A stretch of DNA of 64,000 bases, taken from positions 368,482 to 432,481 of the forward strand of contig NZ_KB898707.1 of the NCBI RefSeq assembly GCF_000377745.1, read 5' to 3'. The notes beneath the pieces were generated by a model. The model made no database searches. It was not told where the DNA came from and saw nothing but the letters and a program-made list of their open reading frames with translations. Shown here in pieces: positions 56,134 through 64,000 of the stretch (position 1 is the first letter of the stretch; each line of letters opens with the position of its first letter). This DNA is from Gilvimarinus chinensis DSM 19667 (lineage in GTDB: Bacteria; Pseudomonadota; Gammaproteobacteria; Pseudomonadales; Cellvibrionaceae). Position numbers and translations under genes: made by a program.

Positions 56134-56778
56134 ATGCCGCAACCATGCCCGCTGTGTTTATCGGCTGATAATAAGCCTTACTTTTGCGACTCTAAGCGTT
56201 CTTATCGGCAGTGTTCACGGTGCCAGCTGGTATTTGTTCCGGCCGAGTTTTATCTCACCGCCGCAAAAGAAAAAGCCGAATACGACTTGCATGAAAACAG
56301 TGCTGACGATTTAGGTTATAGGCGGTTTTTGTCGCGAGCGGCAAAGCCTGTGCTTAATCGTGTCGGGGCGAATGCAATCGGTTTGGATTTTGGCTCTGGC
56401 CCCGAGCCTGTACTGCAATCAATGTTGCAAGAGGCGGGGCTTAAGGTATCGGTTTACGATATTTTTTATGCGCCGGATGAATCGGTTTTCAATACCAATT
56501 ACGACTTTATCACTGCCACAGAGGTGGTGGAGCACTTACATGAGCCCGCAAAGGTTTTAGAGCGACTGTGGCAGTGTTTGGCTGCTAATGGCGTGCTGGT
56601 GATTATGACGAAACGGGTTATAGATGTGGACGCTTTCAGCCGTTGGCACTATAAAAATGATCCGACCCATGTGTGCTTTTTCTCTGCTGCTACATTTTCG
56701 TGGCTAGCCGCCAAGTGGCAGGCCGAGCTTGAGTATGTCGATAAAGATGTGGTGGTGTTTCAAAAAAACCTCGATTAA
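56134..56778 (+). CDS. class I SAM-dependent methyltransferase with N-terminal zinc ribbon
   Basis: The first 40 residues carry CPLC and CSRC (Zn ribbon). Then comes a Rossmann methyltransferase: IGLDFGSGPEPVLQSML (SAM-binding loop), DFITATEVVEHLHEPAKVLE (acidic motif, Methyltransf_23 style) and a C-terminal SATFSWLAAKW. ATG 56134 is chosen so that the zinc ribbon is intact. Proteins of this type methylate small molecules or protein substrates; the target is unknown. Convergent with the next gene by 4 bases. Confidence 0.75.
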   Translation: MPQPCPLCLSADNKPYFCDSKRSYRQCSRCQLVFVPAEFYLTAAKEKAEYDLHENSADDLGYRRFLSRAAKPVLNRVGANAIGLDFGSGPEPVLQSMLQEAGLKVSVYDIFYAPDESVFNTNYDFITATEVVEHLHEPAKVLERLWQCLAANGVLVIMTKRVIDVDAFSRWHYKNDPTHVCFFSAATFSWLAAKWQAELEYVDKDVVVFQKNLD

Positions 56779-57770
56779 TCGGTGTGAAACAGCTTAGCTC
56801 TGACCGTTGAGCGGTAATCGCTCGGGGTAATGTCTAACTCTGCTTTAAAACGTTCGGTAAAATACGCGGTATCGGTATAGCCGACTTGGTTGGCTATTTC
56901 GGCAATGCTTAGGTTGCTGGTTTTTAACAGCTCCTGCGCGGTATTGATGCGAACCTGACGCAAGTAGTCTAGCGGGGTGGTGCCGGTGGCTTCTTTAAAG
57001 CGACGGTTTAAAGTTCGAGTGCTCATATCAAATTGTCTGGCGACTTGCGACACTTTTACATCGCTGGAGTATCGCTCCCGAAGCCAGGATTGAACCTGCA
57101 CAATTTGTTCGTCTGGGTGGGGGTGGTCGAGGTTTTCGTAAAAAGCCAAGCTCTCATAGGGACGGCGAATTTCATGGGAAAAGTGTCGCTCTACATGAGT
57201 GGCGACCGTGCGGCTAAAGAGTTTCTGAATAAAGTGCACGGTTAAGTCTGCCAGTGAGTTCACACTGGCGGCACAATAAATGTTTCCCGCCTTGGTGATA
57301 AAGTGCTGCCTTTTCAGCTCGACCTTTGGGTAATCTCTTTCAAACTGATCAAAGTAATGCCAATGGGTGGTGGCGGCTTTGCCGTCTAGCAGGCCCGCCT
57401 CGGCTAAAAAGCACACTCCTGTACTGACGGCGCACAAGGTGGTCCCCTGTGCGTGACAGGCCCGTAACCAATCGAGCAGGGCGCTTGATTGTCTCAAGGT
57501 GGGCCTTGGGTTACGCCACAGGGCGGGCAAATAAATAATATCGTTTTCGTTTGTTTCTGGAAGTAAGTGATCCGGTTGCCAGCGAAAGCCTGTGGTGCTG
57601 TTGTAGCTGCTGGTTTGTTCGGCGGTAGTCGACAGCTCTGCTTTCTGGTGTTTGTCTCCGTCCCGACGCCGGTTCGCCAAAATGGCGGTGCGCAACATTT
57701 CCATGGGCAGGGCGGTGCCGGTTGCCAGCATGTTTTCTGATAAGACAAAACTGATTCGGGTGGTGGGCAT
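56775..57770 (-). CDS. GlxA-family transcriptional regulator (DJ-1/PfpI + AraC HTH)
   Basis: An N-terminal DJ-1/PfpI-like domain (about 1-200, including LCAVSTGVCFLAEAGLLDGK with a Cys at the nucleophile-elbow position) is joined to a C-terminal AraC-type double helix-turn-helix (VSQVARQFDMSTRTLNRRFK, then LSIAEIANQVGYTDTAYFTE). The start at 57770 (MPTTRISFVL) leads straight into the first strand of the DJ-1-like fold. Such regulators respond to small amines or carnitine-like ligands in other bacteria; the ligand here is not known. Confidence 0.85.
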   Translation of the reverse strand: MPTTRISFVLSENMLATGTALPMEMLRTAILANRRRDGDKHQKAELSTTAEQTSSYNSTTGFRWQPDHLLPETNENDIIYLPALWRNPRPTLRQSSALLDWLRACHAQGTTLCAVSTGVCFLAEAGLLDGKAATTHWHYFDQFERDYPKVELKRQHFITKAGNIYCAASVNSLADLTVHFIQKLFSRTVATHVERHFSHEIRRPYESLAFYENLDHPHPDEQIVQVQSWLRERYSSDVKVSQVARQFDMSTRTLNRRFKEATGTTPLDYLRQVRINTAQELLKTSNLSIAEIANQVGYTDTAYFTERFKAELDITPSDYRSTVRAKLFHTD

Positions 57771-57891
57771 GATTTTTCCGCTTGAGTGAGTTTGGCCAGA
57801 ATACCATAGCTTGTGGCCGAAATGGCCATGACTGTTCACGGGCTCGCGCTCTACACTTTGTTGCTAGAATTTTAGTCATTTTGCCTGGAGT

Positions 57892-59796
57892 ATGAATATG
57901 TCCCGTTTGCCTGTGATTGTTGGGTTTGGTGGTTTTAACGCGGCTGGTCGTAGCTCCGGGCATCACGCGTTTCGACGCATGGTTATCGAATCTTTGCCTA
58001 CCGCTGAGCGTCAGGAAACCCTGGCAGGCCTGGGTGTCATGATGGGTTTGCTGCGTTGTGAGGCCGGTGTGTGGACTGATGTCGACGGTGATGCATTAAC
58101 CTTAGACGATATTGAGTCGCGCTTTGGTCAGCAGATTTTAAACGGCAGTCTGATTCGTCGAATTGATCCGGCTTTTTTTGATGTTGACGCCGCCGCTTGG
58201 CAAAAAAGCGCGACTATTGAAGGCGAGGGTGGCGTTCAAACGTTTACGTTGCATTCTCGAGAGTTGCCCGAGCCTGTACCAGCTAACTGGCAGGTGACCG
58301 AGCTGGAAGGGCGTAAAGTTAAAGTAGAGATTAGCGGTGCGGTGGATGTGAAGTTTGACAGCTATCGTGATATTCCCGTTAAGTCTGCTGGTCAACTGCC
58401 TCAGGGCTTCGACCCATCGACTCTTTATAACGCCCGGTTTCACCCACGCGCGCTGCAGTTATCGGTAATTGCAGCATCCGATGCGGTGCGATCCGTGGGA
58501 ATTGATTGGGCCACTATTGCCGCCAGCGTAAAGCCCGATCAGGTGGGGGTTTACGCCAGCAACGTTATGAGCCAGCTGGATGAAAACGGCTTTGGTGGTT
58601 TGTTGCAGGCCCGCTTACGCGGCTCCCGTGTTACGACCAAGCAGTGCCCGTTGGGCCTAAACAGCATGCCGGCAGACTTTGTTAACGCCTATATTCTCGG
58701 CAGTGTAGGCCATACGGCGGCGAATGCCGGTGCTTGTGCATCTTTCTTGTATAACCTGCGCTCGGCGCTTGAGGATATTGCCAGTGGGCGCTGCCGGGTG
58801 GCGGTCGTGGGTAATGCTGAGGCGCCCATTACTCAAGAGATTATCGATGGCTATGCCACGATGGGAGCCTTAGGTGTTGAGGAAAAGCTGAAGAAAATTG
58901 ATAACAGTGAGACCACTGACCCGCGCCGCTCTAGTCGCCCATTTGGGGAGAACTGTGGCTTTACTATCGCTGAGTCCGCGCAATATGTTGTGCTGATGGA
59001 TGACGCCTTGGCGCTGGAATTAGGCGCTGATATTCACGGCGCGGTAAACGATGTGTTTATCAATGCCGACGGCTTTAAAAAATCCATTTCTGCCCCTGGA
59101 CCTGGCAACCACATCACCTTTGCCAAAGCGGTGGCGTCAGCACGTGCAATTCTGGGTGATGAGGCTATTCGCAAGCGCTCAATGGTGCACGCTCACGGCT
59201 CCAGCACACCGCAAAATCGGGTGACCGAATCGCAAATTTTTGATCAGATTGCCGAATATTTTGGTATTGAGCACTGGCCGGTCGCGGCGATTAAGTCTTA
59301 CGTGGGGCACTCATTATCACCCGCCAGTGCCGATCAGCTGATTGCCAGTTTGGGGAGCTTTAAATATGGTTTGGTGCCCGGCATCAAAACCATTGATAAA
59401 GTGGCCGACGATGTCCACGCGGACCGCTTGAACATTCCCGTGGCTGACTTTAAGCCTGATGCGCCCATTGATATCGCGTTCTTGAACTCCAAAGGCTTTG
59501 GTGGCAACAATGCCACCGCCAGCGTGCTGTCGCCACGCGTGGTTAACGAGATGCTGGCCAAGCGCTATGGAGGTGATGCCTTTGCCGCTTACGAAAAACG
59601 CCGGGAAGCCACCCGCCTGAAGGCGGCGCAATACGACAAGGAGGCGCTCGGCGGCAACTTTGGCACCATTTATCAGTTTGGTGAAGGCCTGATTGACGAG
59701 AGCCAAATCGAGCTGGCCGACGGCAAGTTAACGTTGCCTGGCTACGCCCATCCGATTGATTTGGATATGCCCAATCGCTTTGCCGATATGGTCTAA
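57892..59796 (+). CDS. fabY: beta-ketoacyl synthase, FabY-type
   Basis: 634 residues, the length of Pseudomonas FabY, with the thiolase-fold active site: nucleophile Cys282 in NAGACASFLYNLRSAL, first His in VHAHGSSTPQNRV and second His in VGHSLSPASADQ. FabY condenses acetyl-CoA with malonyl-ACP to start fatty-acid synthesis in pseudomonads. The N-terminal 200 residues differ from FabF, as in FabY. It stands alone, divergent from the GlxA-type regulator gene, which might respond to related metabolism. Confidence 0.85.
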   Translation: MNMSRLPVIVGFGGFNAAGRSSGHHAFRRMVIESLPTAERQETLAGLGVMMGLLRCEAGVWTDVDGDALTLDDIESRFGQQILNGSLIRRIDPAFFDVDAAAWQKSATIEGEGGVQTFTLHSRELPEPVPANWQVTELEGRKVKVEISGAVDVKFDSYRDIPVKSAGQLPQGFDPSTLYNARFHPRALQLSVIAASDAVRSVGIDWATIAASVKPDQVGVYASNVMSQLDENGFGGLLQARLRGSRVTTKQCPLGLNSMPADFVNAYILGSVGHTAANAGACASFLYNLRSALEDIASGRCRVAVVGNAEAPITQEIIDGYATMGALGVEEKLKKIDNSETTDPRRSSRPFGENCGFTIAESAQYVVLMDDALALELGADIHGAVNDVFINADGFKKSISAPGPGNHITFAKAVASARAILGDEAIRKRSMVHAHGSSTPQNRVTESQIFDQIAEYFGIEHWPVAAIKSYVGHSLSPASADQLIASLGSFKYGLVPGIKTIDKVADDVHADRLNIPVADFKPDAPIDIAFLNSKGFGGNNATASVLSPRVVNEMLAKRYGGDAFAAYEKRREATRLKAAQYDKEALGGNFGTIYQFGEGLIDESQIELADGKLTLPGYAHPIDLDMPNRFADMV

Positions 59797-59983
59797 ATCT
59801 TATCGGTGATTGCGGGCTCGCGCCGTCGCGGGCCTGCCTGCACAAAACTCGCGCAATAATGCTATACAAAGCCCAATCTTTCCCTTAGAATACGGCGCCT
59901 TTCGCGACCGGACTGGGTTCGTCGCTTAAAACAGTTAATCGCGGTCAGGCTAAGCCTGATCACACAACCACAGGAAAGTATTC

Positions 59984-60223
59984 ATGGTAACTATTCGTCT
60001 GTCACGTGGCGGTTCTAAAAAGCGTCCTTTCTACCACCTGACTGTAACCGACAGCCGCAGTGCGCGTAACGGTCGCTTCATTGAGCGCGTTGGTTTTTTC
60101 AACCCTATCGCTCGTGGCCAGGAAGAGAAGCTGCGTGTTGACCAAGAGCGCATCAACTACTGGGTGGGCCAAGGTGCTCAGCTGAGCGAGCGCGTTGCCA
60201 AGCTGGTTAAAGAAGCCGCTTAA
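59984..60223 (+). CDS. rpsP: ribosomal protein bS16
   Basis: 79 residues starting [19 protein letters not shown] with [20 protein letters not shown], the full bS16 signature. First gene of the conserved rpsP-rimM-trmD-rplS operon. A 187-base leader separates it from fabY. bS16 is needed for 30S assembly. Confidence 0.97.
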   Translation: MVTIRLSRGGSKKRPFYHLTVTDSRSARNGRFIERVGFFNPIARGQEEKLRVDQERINYWVGQGAQLSERVAKLVKEAA

Positions 60224-60237
60224 GTCACGGCCTGGTT

Positions 60238-60774
60238 GTGGCAGGTTCATCCAATCTGGTTGATGTTGGCCGAATTAGCGCCGTTTTTGGTGTTAAAGGC
60301 TGGCTGAAAATTCAGTCTTTTACCGAACCTGCTGAAAACCTGTTTGAATATCATCCCTGGTGGTTAAAAACCGCTCATGGGGTGAAGGCAGTAGAAATAG
60401 ACGCTGCCCGTCCTCACGGTAAAGGCTTTGTGGCCCACCTGAAGGATGTCGATGACCGCGATCTGGCGGCTACATATACCGGTATTACCATTGCGGTCGA
60501 GCGCGACCAGCTACCCGATCTGGAAGGGGATGAGTACTACTGGTATCAGCTGCAGGGGTTGCAGGTTATCAGCGAGTTTGAAGGCAAGTCTTATCCACTG
60601 GGTAAGGTGAGCAAGCTGCTGGAAACCGGCGCTAATGATGTGCTGGTGGTCAATGCGACCGCTGACAGCATTGATGAGCGCGAACGGCTGGTGCCTTACG
60701 TGCCAGAACAGTACGTGCTAAACGTGGATCTCGATGCCGGTGTGATCACCGTTGACTGGGATCCGCAGTTTTAA
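60238..60774 (+). CDS. rimM: 16S rRNA-processing/ribosome maturation factor RimM
   Basis: GTG start, 178 residues. [20 protein letters not shown] and the PRC-barrel part ([36 protein letters not shown]) identify RimM, which binds bS19 in the 30S head and assists assembly. Follows rpsP by 14 bases. Confidence 0.96.
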   Translation: MAGSSNLVDVGRISAVFGVKGWLKIQSFTEPAENLFEYHPWWLKTAHGVKAVEIDAARPHGKGFVAHLKDVDDRDLAATYTGITIAVERDQLPDLEGDEYYWYQLQGLQVISEFEGKSYPLGKVSKLLETGANDVLVVNATADSIDERERLVPYVPEQYVLNVDLDAGVITVDWDPQF

Positions 60775-60800
60775 AAACGCCTGATCGGCCCGGAGGCTGC

Positions 60801-61568
60801 GTGAACACCGATACAGATGGCTTTCAGCCACTGAAAATTGCGGTGATAACCCTGTTTCCTGAAATGATACAGGCGGTGCGCGATAGTGGAATCACTGCGC
60901 GGGCGGTTAAAGAGGGGCGGGTTGATATCCGCTGCTGGAACCCCCGGGATTTCACGCAGGACAAGCATCGCACCGTGGATGATCGCCCCTACGGCGGTGG
61001 CCCCGGCATGCTGATGAAAGTCCAGCCGCTGGCCGACGCTGTCGATACCGCCAAACGGTGGGCGACAGACGCCAGAGTTATTTACCTGTCGCCTCAGGGG
61101 CGGGTGTTTAATCAGGCGGCAGCCAGTGAGCTTGCGCAAAACGGTAATCTGATTTTGATTGCCGGTCGCTACGAGGGTATAGACGAGCGTCTGATTGCCC
61201 GAGTGGTGGATGAAGAGTGGTCGATTGGCGACTATGTGTTATCCGGTGGTGAGCTGCCGGCCATGGTGCTGATGGATGCGGTTATCAGGCTGTTGCCTGG
61301 CGCCCTTGGCGATGCTCAGTCCGCGGTGGAAGACTCTTTTACTGACGGCCTGTTGGACCATCCACACTATACCCGCCCAGAGTCATTGGATGGGGCGGAG
61401 GTGCCCGAGGTATTGTTATCCGGGGACCACGAAAGAATTCGGCGTTGGCGCTTACAACAAGCGCTGGGGCGAACCTGGCTGAGACGGCCAGATTTATTGC
61501 AACACAAAGACTTAACCGAGGAGCAGCAAGCGCTGCTGACGGACTTTCGTCGGGACCTTAATGACTAA
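60801..61568 (+). CDS. trmD: tRNA (guanine-N1)-methyltransferase TrmD
   Basis: GTG start. [16 protein letters not shown] and [13 protein letters not shown] with [20 protein letters not shown] form the SPOUT knot and active site. TrmD methylates G37 of tRNAs reading CUN, CCN and CGG, preventing +1 frameshifts. 255 residues is typical. Confidence 0.97.
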   Translation: MNTDTDGFQPLKIAVITLFPEMIQAVRDSGITARAVKEGRVDIRCWNPRDFTQDKHRTVDDRPYGGGPGMLMKVQPLADAVDTAKRWATDARVIYLSPQGRVFNQAAASELAQNGNLILIAGRYEGIDERLIARVVDEEWSIGDYVLSGGELPAMVLMDAVIRLLPGALGDAQSAVEDSFTDGLLDHPHYTRPESLDGAEVPEVLLSGDHERIRRWRLQQALGRTWLRRPDLLQHKDLTEEQQALLTDFRRDLND

Positions 61569-61606
61569 CTCTAGCTGTGAAGCTACAGACTCTCAGGAGA
61601 AACGAG

Positions 61607-61957
61607 ATGACCAACAAAATCATTCAAGAGCTCGAAAACGAACAGCTCAAAAAAGAAGTTCCGGAATTTGCCCCCGGTGACACCGTTGTGGTTCAGGTTA
61701 AAGTAACTGAAGGCAACCGGGAGCGTTTGCAGGCCTACGAAGGCGTGGTAATTGCCAAGCGTAACCGTGGCCTGAACTCTGCTTTCACCGTGCGCAAAAT
61801 TTCTCACGGTGTTGGTGTTGAGCGTACTTTCCAAACTCACAGCCGACAGGTTGACAGCATCGCTGTTAAGCGTCGTGGTGATGTGCGTCAGGCCAAGCTG
61901 TACTACTTGCGCGACCTGACTGGTAAAGCCGCTCGTATTAAAGAAAAGCTGTCTTAA
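61607..61957 (+). CDS. rplS: ribosomal protein bL19
   Basis: Starts [20 protein letters not shown] at ATG 61607 with CAGGAG upstream; the sequence [20 protein letters not shown] and [18 protein letters not shown] is bL19. 116 residues. Last gene of the operon, followed by a strong terminator. Confidence 0.97.
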   Translation: MTNKIIQELENEQLKKEVPEFAPGDTVVVQVKVTEGNRERLQAYEGVVIAKRNRGLNSAFTVRKISHGVGVERTFQTHSRQVDSIAVKRRGDVRQAKLYYLRDLTGKAARIKEKLS

Positions 61958-61980
61958 GTTTTACCGCTTAAGTCAGAAAA

Positions 61981-62011
61981 AGCCGGGGCAGGAAACTGCC
62001 CCGGCTTTTTT
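61981..62011 (+). terminator. terminator of the rpsP-rplS operon
   Basis: AGCCGGGGCAG-GAAA-CTGCCCCGGCT (11 bp, GNRA loop) followed by T-rich sequence. Confidence 0.9.
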
Positions 62012-62110
62012 ATGCTGGAAACAATGCGCTGGGAAAACCTGTTGCAAGGAAAACTGCTGTCCGCATAATGCCAGTACGAGACAGCTCGTAGATCAGTGAC
62101 GAGTAGGCCC

Positions 62111-63013
62111 ATGACGTTGCAAGCAGACACACAAACCATTCACCAGTACTTAGACAGCCTGTGGCTGGAAAAAGGCTTGTCGGCAAATACTCGCGAGAGC
62201 TACTCCCGCGATTTAACGGCATTTGCATCGTGGCTGCACGCCGACTCTGGGGTGGCGATCATGGCTGCCAGCCAAGAGCAGGTGATGGCGTTTCTTGCCT
62301 GGCGTCACAGCCGACATTATTCCAGCCGCTCTACGGCAAGATTGCTCTCCTGTTTGCGGGGGTTTTATCGCTACCAGATCCGCGAAGGCCGATTGCAAAT
62401 AGACCCATTAGCGCATATCGATAATCCCAAATTGCCCCGTGCACTGCCTAAACTTTTAACCGAGGCGGATGTCGAAGGGCTGCTTCGCGCGCCCGATGTC
62501 ACTGACAGTGTTGGCTTACGCGATAAGGCCATGCTGGAGCTTTTATACGCCTGCGGTTTGCGAGTAACAGAATTGGTGAGCTTGACCATGCCTATGTTGA
62601 ATTTGCGTCAGGGGGTGGTGCGAGTGTTAGGTAAGGGCAGTAAAGAGCGTCTGGTACCACTGGGTGAAGAGGCTGTGTACTGGCTGGAGCGCTACATGCG
62701 CGAGGCACGTGGCGCTTTGCTTGGTGTTCTTACCTCGGAAGTATTGTTCCCCAGTACCCGAGGCACGCAGATGACCCGCCAGACCTTTTGGCATCGCATA
62801 AAGCACTGGGCAAAGCTGGCAGGCATTGAAAAGCCGTTGTCACCCCATACCTTGCGCCATGCGTTCGCGACGCATCTGCTGAATCACGGCGCCGATTTAC
62901 GGGTGGTGCAGCTGCTGCTGGGGCACAGCGATTTGTCCACCACGCAAATCTATACTCATGTGGCCCAGGCGCGCATGAAAAGCTTGCATGAAGTACATCA
63001 CCCAAGAGGCTGA
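62111..63013 (+). CDS. xerD: site-specific tyrosine recombinase XerD
   Basis: The N-terminal SAM-like domain (TIHQYLDSLWLEKGLSANTR) and the catalytic domain with Arg in ACGLRVTELV, Lys in GKGSKERLVP, HTLRHAFATHLL, the GHSDLSTTQ His and the Tyr in YTHVA match XerD closely. With XerC and FtsK it resolves chromosome dimers at dif. It is 300 residues, and its context xerD-dsbC-hom is the host's own, not phage. Confidence 0.95.
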   Translation: MTLQADTQTIHQYLDSLWLEKGLSANTRESYSRDLTAFASWLHADSGVAIMAASQEQVMAFLAWRHSRHYSSRSTARLLSCLRGFYRYQIREGRLQIDPLAHIDNPKLPRALPKLLTEADVEGLLRAPDVTDSVGLRDKAMLELLYACGLRVTELVSLTMPMLNLRQGVVRVLGKGSKERLVPLGEEAVYWLERYMREARGALLGVLTSEVLFPSTRGTQMTRQTFWHRIKHWAKLAGIEKPLSPHTLRHAFATHLLNHGADLRVVQLLLGHSDLSTTQIYTHVAQARMKSLHEVHHPRG

Positions 63014-63072
63014 TAGTTGTGTGCTAAACTGCCAGCCGATTAGCTAATGCCCGTATTAACAGAGAAATTCTT

Positions 63073-63870
63073 ATGATGGTAAATGCAGTTCGTATCAGCT
63101 TGGCGGCACTGGCCTTTACGGCTTGCGCGGCTTTGGCTCAAGACAATAGCGCGCAGACCGAATCGGCGGCTTCGCAAACCCCAGAGCAAACAATCAAAGC
63201 TCAGTTGGATAAAATCACCGGTGGTGCGCCTCTAGGCCCAGTTCGTCCTTCAGTGATAGACGGGCTTTACAGCGTCCAAGTTATTGGCGGGCCAAGCTTG
63301 ATGGTCACTGCGGACGGTCAGCACGCGATTATGGGCGATGCCTACGAAGTGACGGCTGAGGGGTTGGTGCCGGTACAAGATCCCTACTTAATTAACTCGC
63401 GCAAAGAGTTTGTTAGCAGTCTGGAAGAAAACGATACCATTAATTTTACACCTAGCGATGGCACTAAGCACGTGGCCTACGTGTTCACCGATGTAGATTG
63501 CGGTTACTGTCGGCGCCTGCACAGTCAAATGCACGAGTACCGTGAGCGTGGTGAGAAAATGCCTGGTTACAATGACTTGGGTATCGAGATCCGCTATCTG
63601 GCCTACCCACGCGCTGGGGCAAACAGTCCATCGGCGGCGAAACTGGAAAGCGCCTGGTGTGCCGCTGAGCCGGCCAAGGCTCTGGATAAGCTGAAAAATC
63701 TCGAAGAGATTGCGCCTGCCAGCTGCGATGCCCCCATTGAGCAGCAATTTCTTAAAGGCGGTGAGCTAGGTGTTACGGGTACCCCCAGTATTTTACTGCC
63801 CGACGGCCGCCTATTTGTCGGTTACCTGCCGCCAGAGAAGCTGCTGCAAAGTATCGAACAGGGCGAATAA
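63073..63870 (+). CDS. dsbC: DsbC-type thiol:disulfide isomerase
   Basis: Signal peptide with AALAQ cleavage site (about residue 22), an N-terminal dimerisation domain, and thioredoxin fold with CGYC at 143-146 in FTDVDCGYC and cis-Pro loop GVTGTPSILLPDG. It shuffles wrong disulfides in periplasmic proteins and is kept reduced by DsbD. Two extra Cys (ESAWCAAEP, PASCDAP) match the structural disulfide of DsbC. 265 residues. Confidence 0.92.
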   Translation: MMVNAVRISLAALAFTACAALAQDNSAQTESAASQTPEQTIKAQLDKITGGAPLGPVRPSVIDGLYSVQVIGGPSLMVTADGQHAIMGDAYEVTAEGLVPVQDPYLINSRKEFVSSLEENDTINFTPSDGTKHVAYVFTDVDCGYCRRLHSQMHEYRERGEKMPGYNDLGIEIRYLAYPRAGANSPSAAKLESAWCAAEPAKALDKLKNLEEIAPASCDAPIEQQFLKGGELGVTGTPSILLPDGRLFVGYLPPEKLLQSIEQGE

Positions 63871-63909
63871 CCCCCTTCTTCCGGCAACACACGCCGACAT
63901 CAATTGACA

Positions 63910-63949
63910 GCAACCTTAGCTCTGAGTAAGGTTGCCGTCTTTTGTTTTT
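63910..63949 (+). terminator. terminator after dsbC
   Basis: GCAACCTTA/TAAGGTTGC (9 bp) with an eight-base loop, followed two bases later by TCTTTTGTTTTT. Confidence 0.8.
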
Positions 63950-63973
63950 CCGTCTCCCCATTAAGAGGATTTC

Positions 63974-64000
63974 ATGTTGAAACCGGTCAGAATAGGTATC
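63974..64000 (+). CDS. hom: homoserine dehydrogenase, first nine codons
   Basis: ATG at 63974 behind AAGAGGAT, reading MLKPVRIGI into the window edge. This is the usual start of Hom (KPVKVGI-type Rossmann strand), and hom follows dsbC in Pseudomonas-type genomes. The call rests on nine residues plus synteny. Confidence 0.6.

Noticed and set aside
62111-63013. Tyrosine recombinase considered as the prophage integrase
   Set aside because: It is a close XerD match in the conserved xerD-dsbC-hom context, 9 kb outside the phage boundary.

Overview
The window is a gammaproteobacterial chromosome segment, most like the Cellvibrionaceae (Saccharophagus/Gilvimarinus/Teredinibacter-type marine polysaccharide degraders). 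The right 11 kb carries rpsP-rimM-trmD-rplS, then xerD-dsbC-hom, a Pseudomonas-type order, plus a 634-residue FabY-type ketoacyl synthase. A poly-serine-linker lipoprotein lies at the phage end. The family placement is inferred from gene order and protein style, not from a search. About 83% of the window (1 to ~52.95 kb) is the right part of a temperate podovirus-like prophage. Its right boundary is the 3' half of a tRNA-Pro(GGG) gene (52900-52949). The intact tRNA, attL and the integrase should lie left of the window. Virion gene content (N4-gp56-like capsid, P22-size portal, giant 3569-residue virion protein) recalls the Burkholderia phage Bcep22 group. || Layout. 1-7651 (minus): leftward early operon from a PL-type promoter, holding a recombination module (RecT, a YqaJ-type exonuclease with long coiled-coil extension, DnaQ-type exonuclease, RdgC), small unknown genes, a non-canonical tRNA-like gene and two copies of a structured RNA element not recognised as a known class. 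7.7-10.0 kb: immunity region with an S24/LexA-type CI repressor, a Cro-like protein and TACC-N5-GGTA operators inside matched PL, PRM and PR promoters. 10.0-17.3 kb (plus): replication and accessory genes, including a cytosine methyltransferase gene with a second long gene nested in another frame, a NinB-like protein, a Ref-like protein and a RuvC-like resolvase. 17.3-19.0 kb: two tandem paralogous membrane proteins that look like an inserted accessory unit. 19.03-19.5 kb: noncoding control region with tandem LexA boxes, two terminators and a tRNA-like fold lacking a D arm. 19.5-20.9 kb: lysis cassette (holin, SAR endolysin, Rz/Rz1). 20.9-51.5 kb: packaging, capsid, tail fibre, tail and ejection-protein genes, ending in the giant polyvalent protein. 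51.5-52.7 kb (minus): lipoprotein plus 34-residue membrane peptide, a probable lysogenic-conversion unit. || 53.1-64.0 kb is host chromosome: SapC-family protein, Usp-like protein, a TIGR01777 epimerase, a small heat-shock protein behind a ROSE-like RNA thermometer, a methyltransferase, a GlxA-type regulator, fabY, the rpsP operon, xerD, dsbC and the first codons of hom. || How it works together: CI bound at both operator clusters would silence PL and PR. SOS-activated RecA would cleave CI and free host LexA from the boxes before the late region. The recombination genes would process replicating DNA. The late operon would then be read through a terminator-rich leader into lysis and virion genes.
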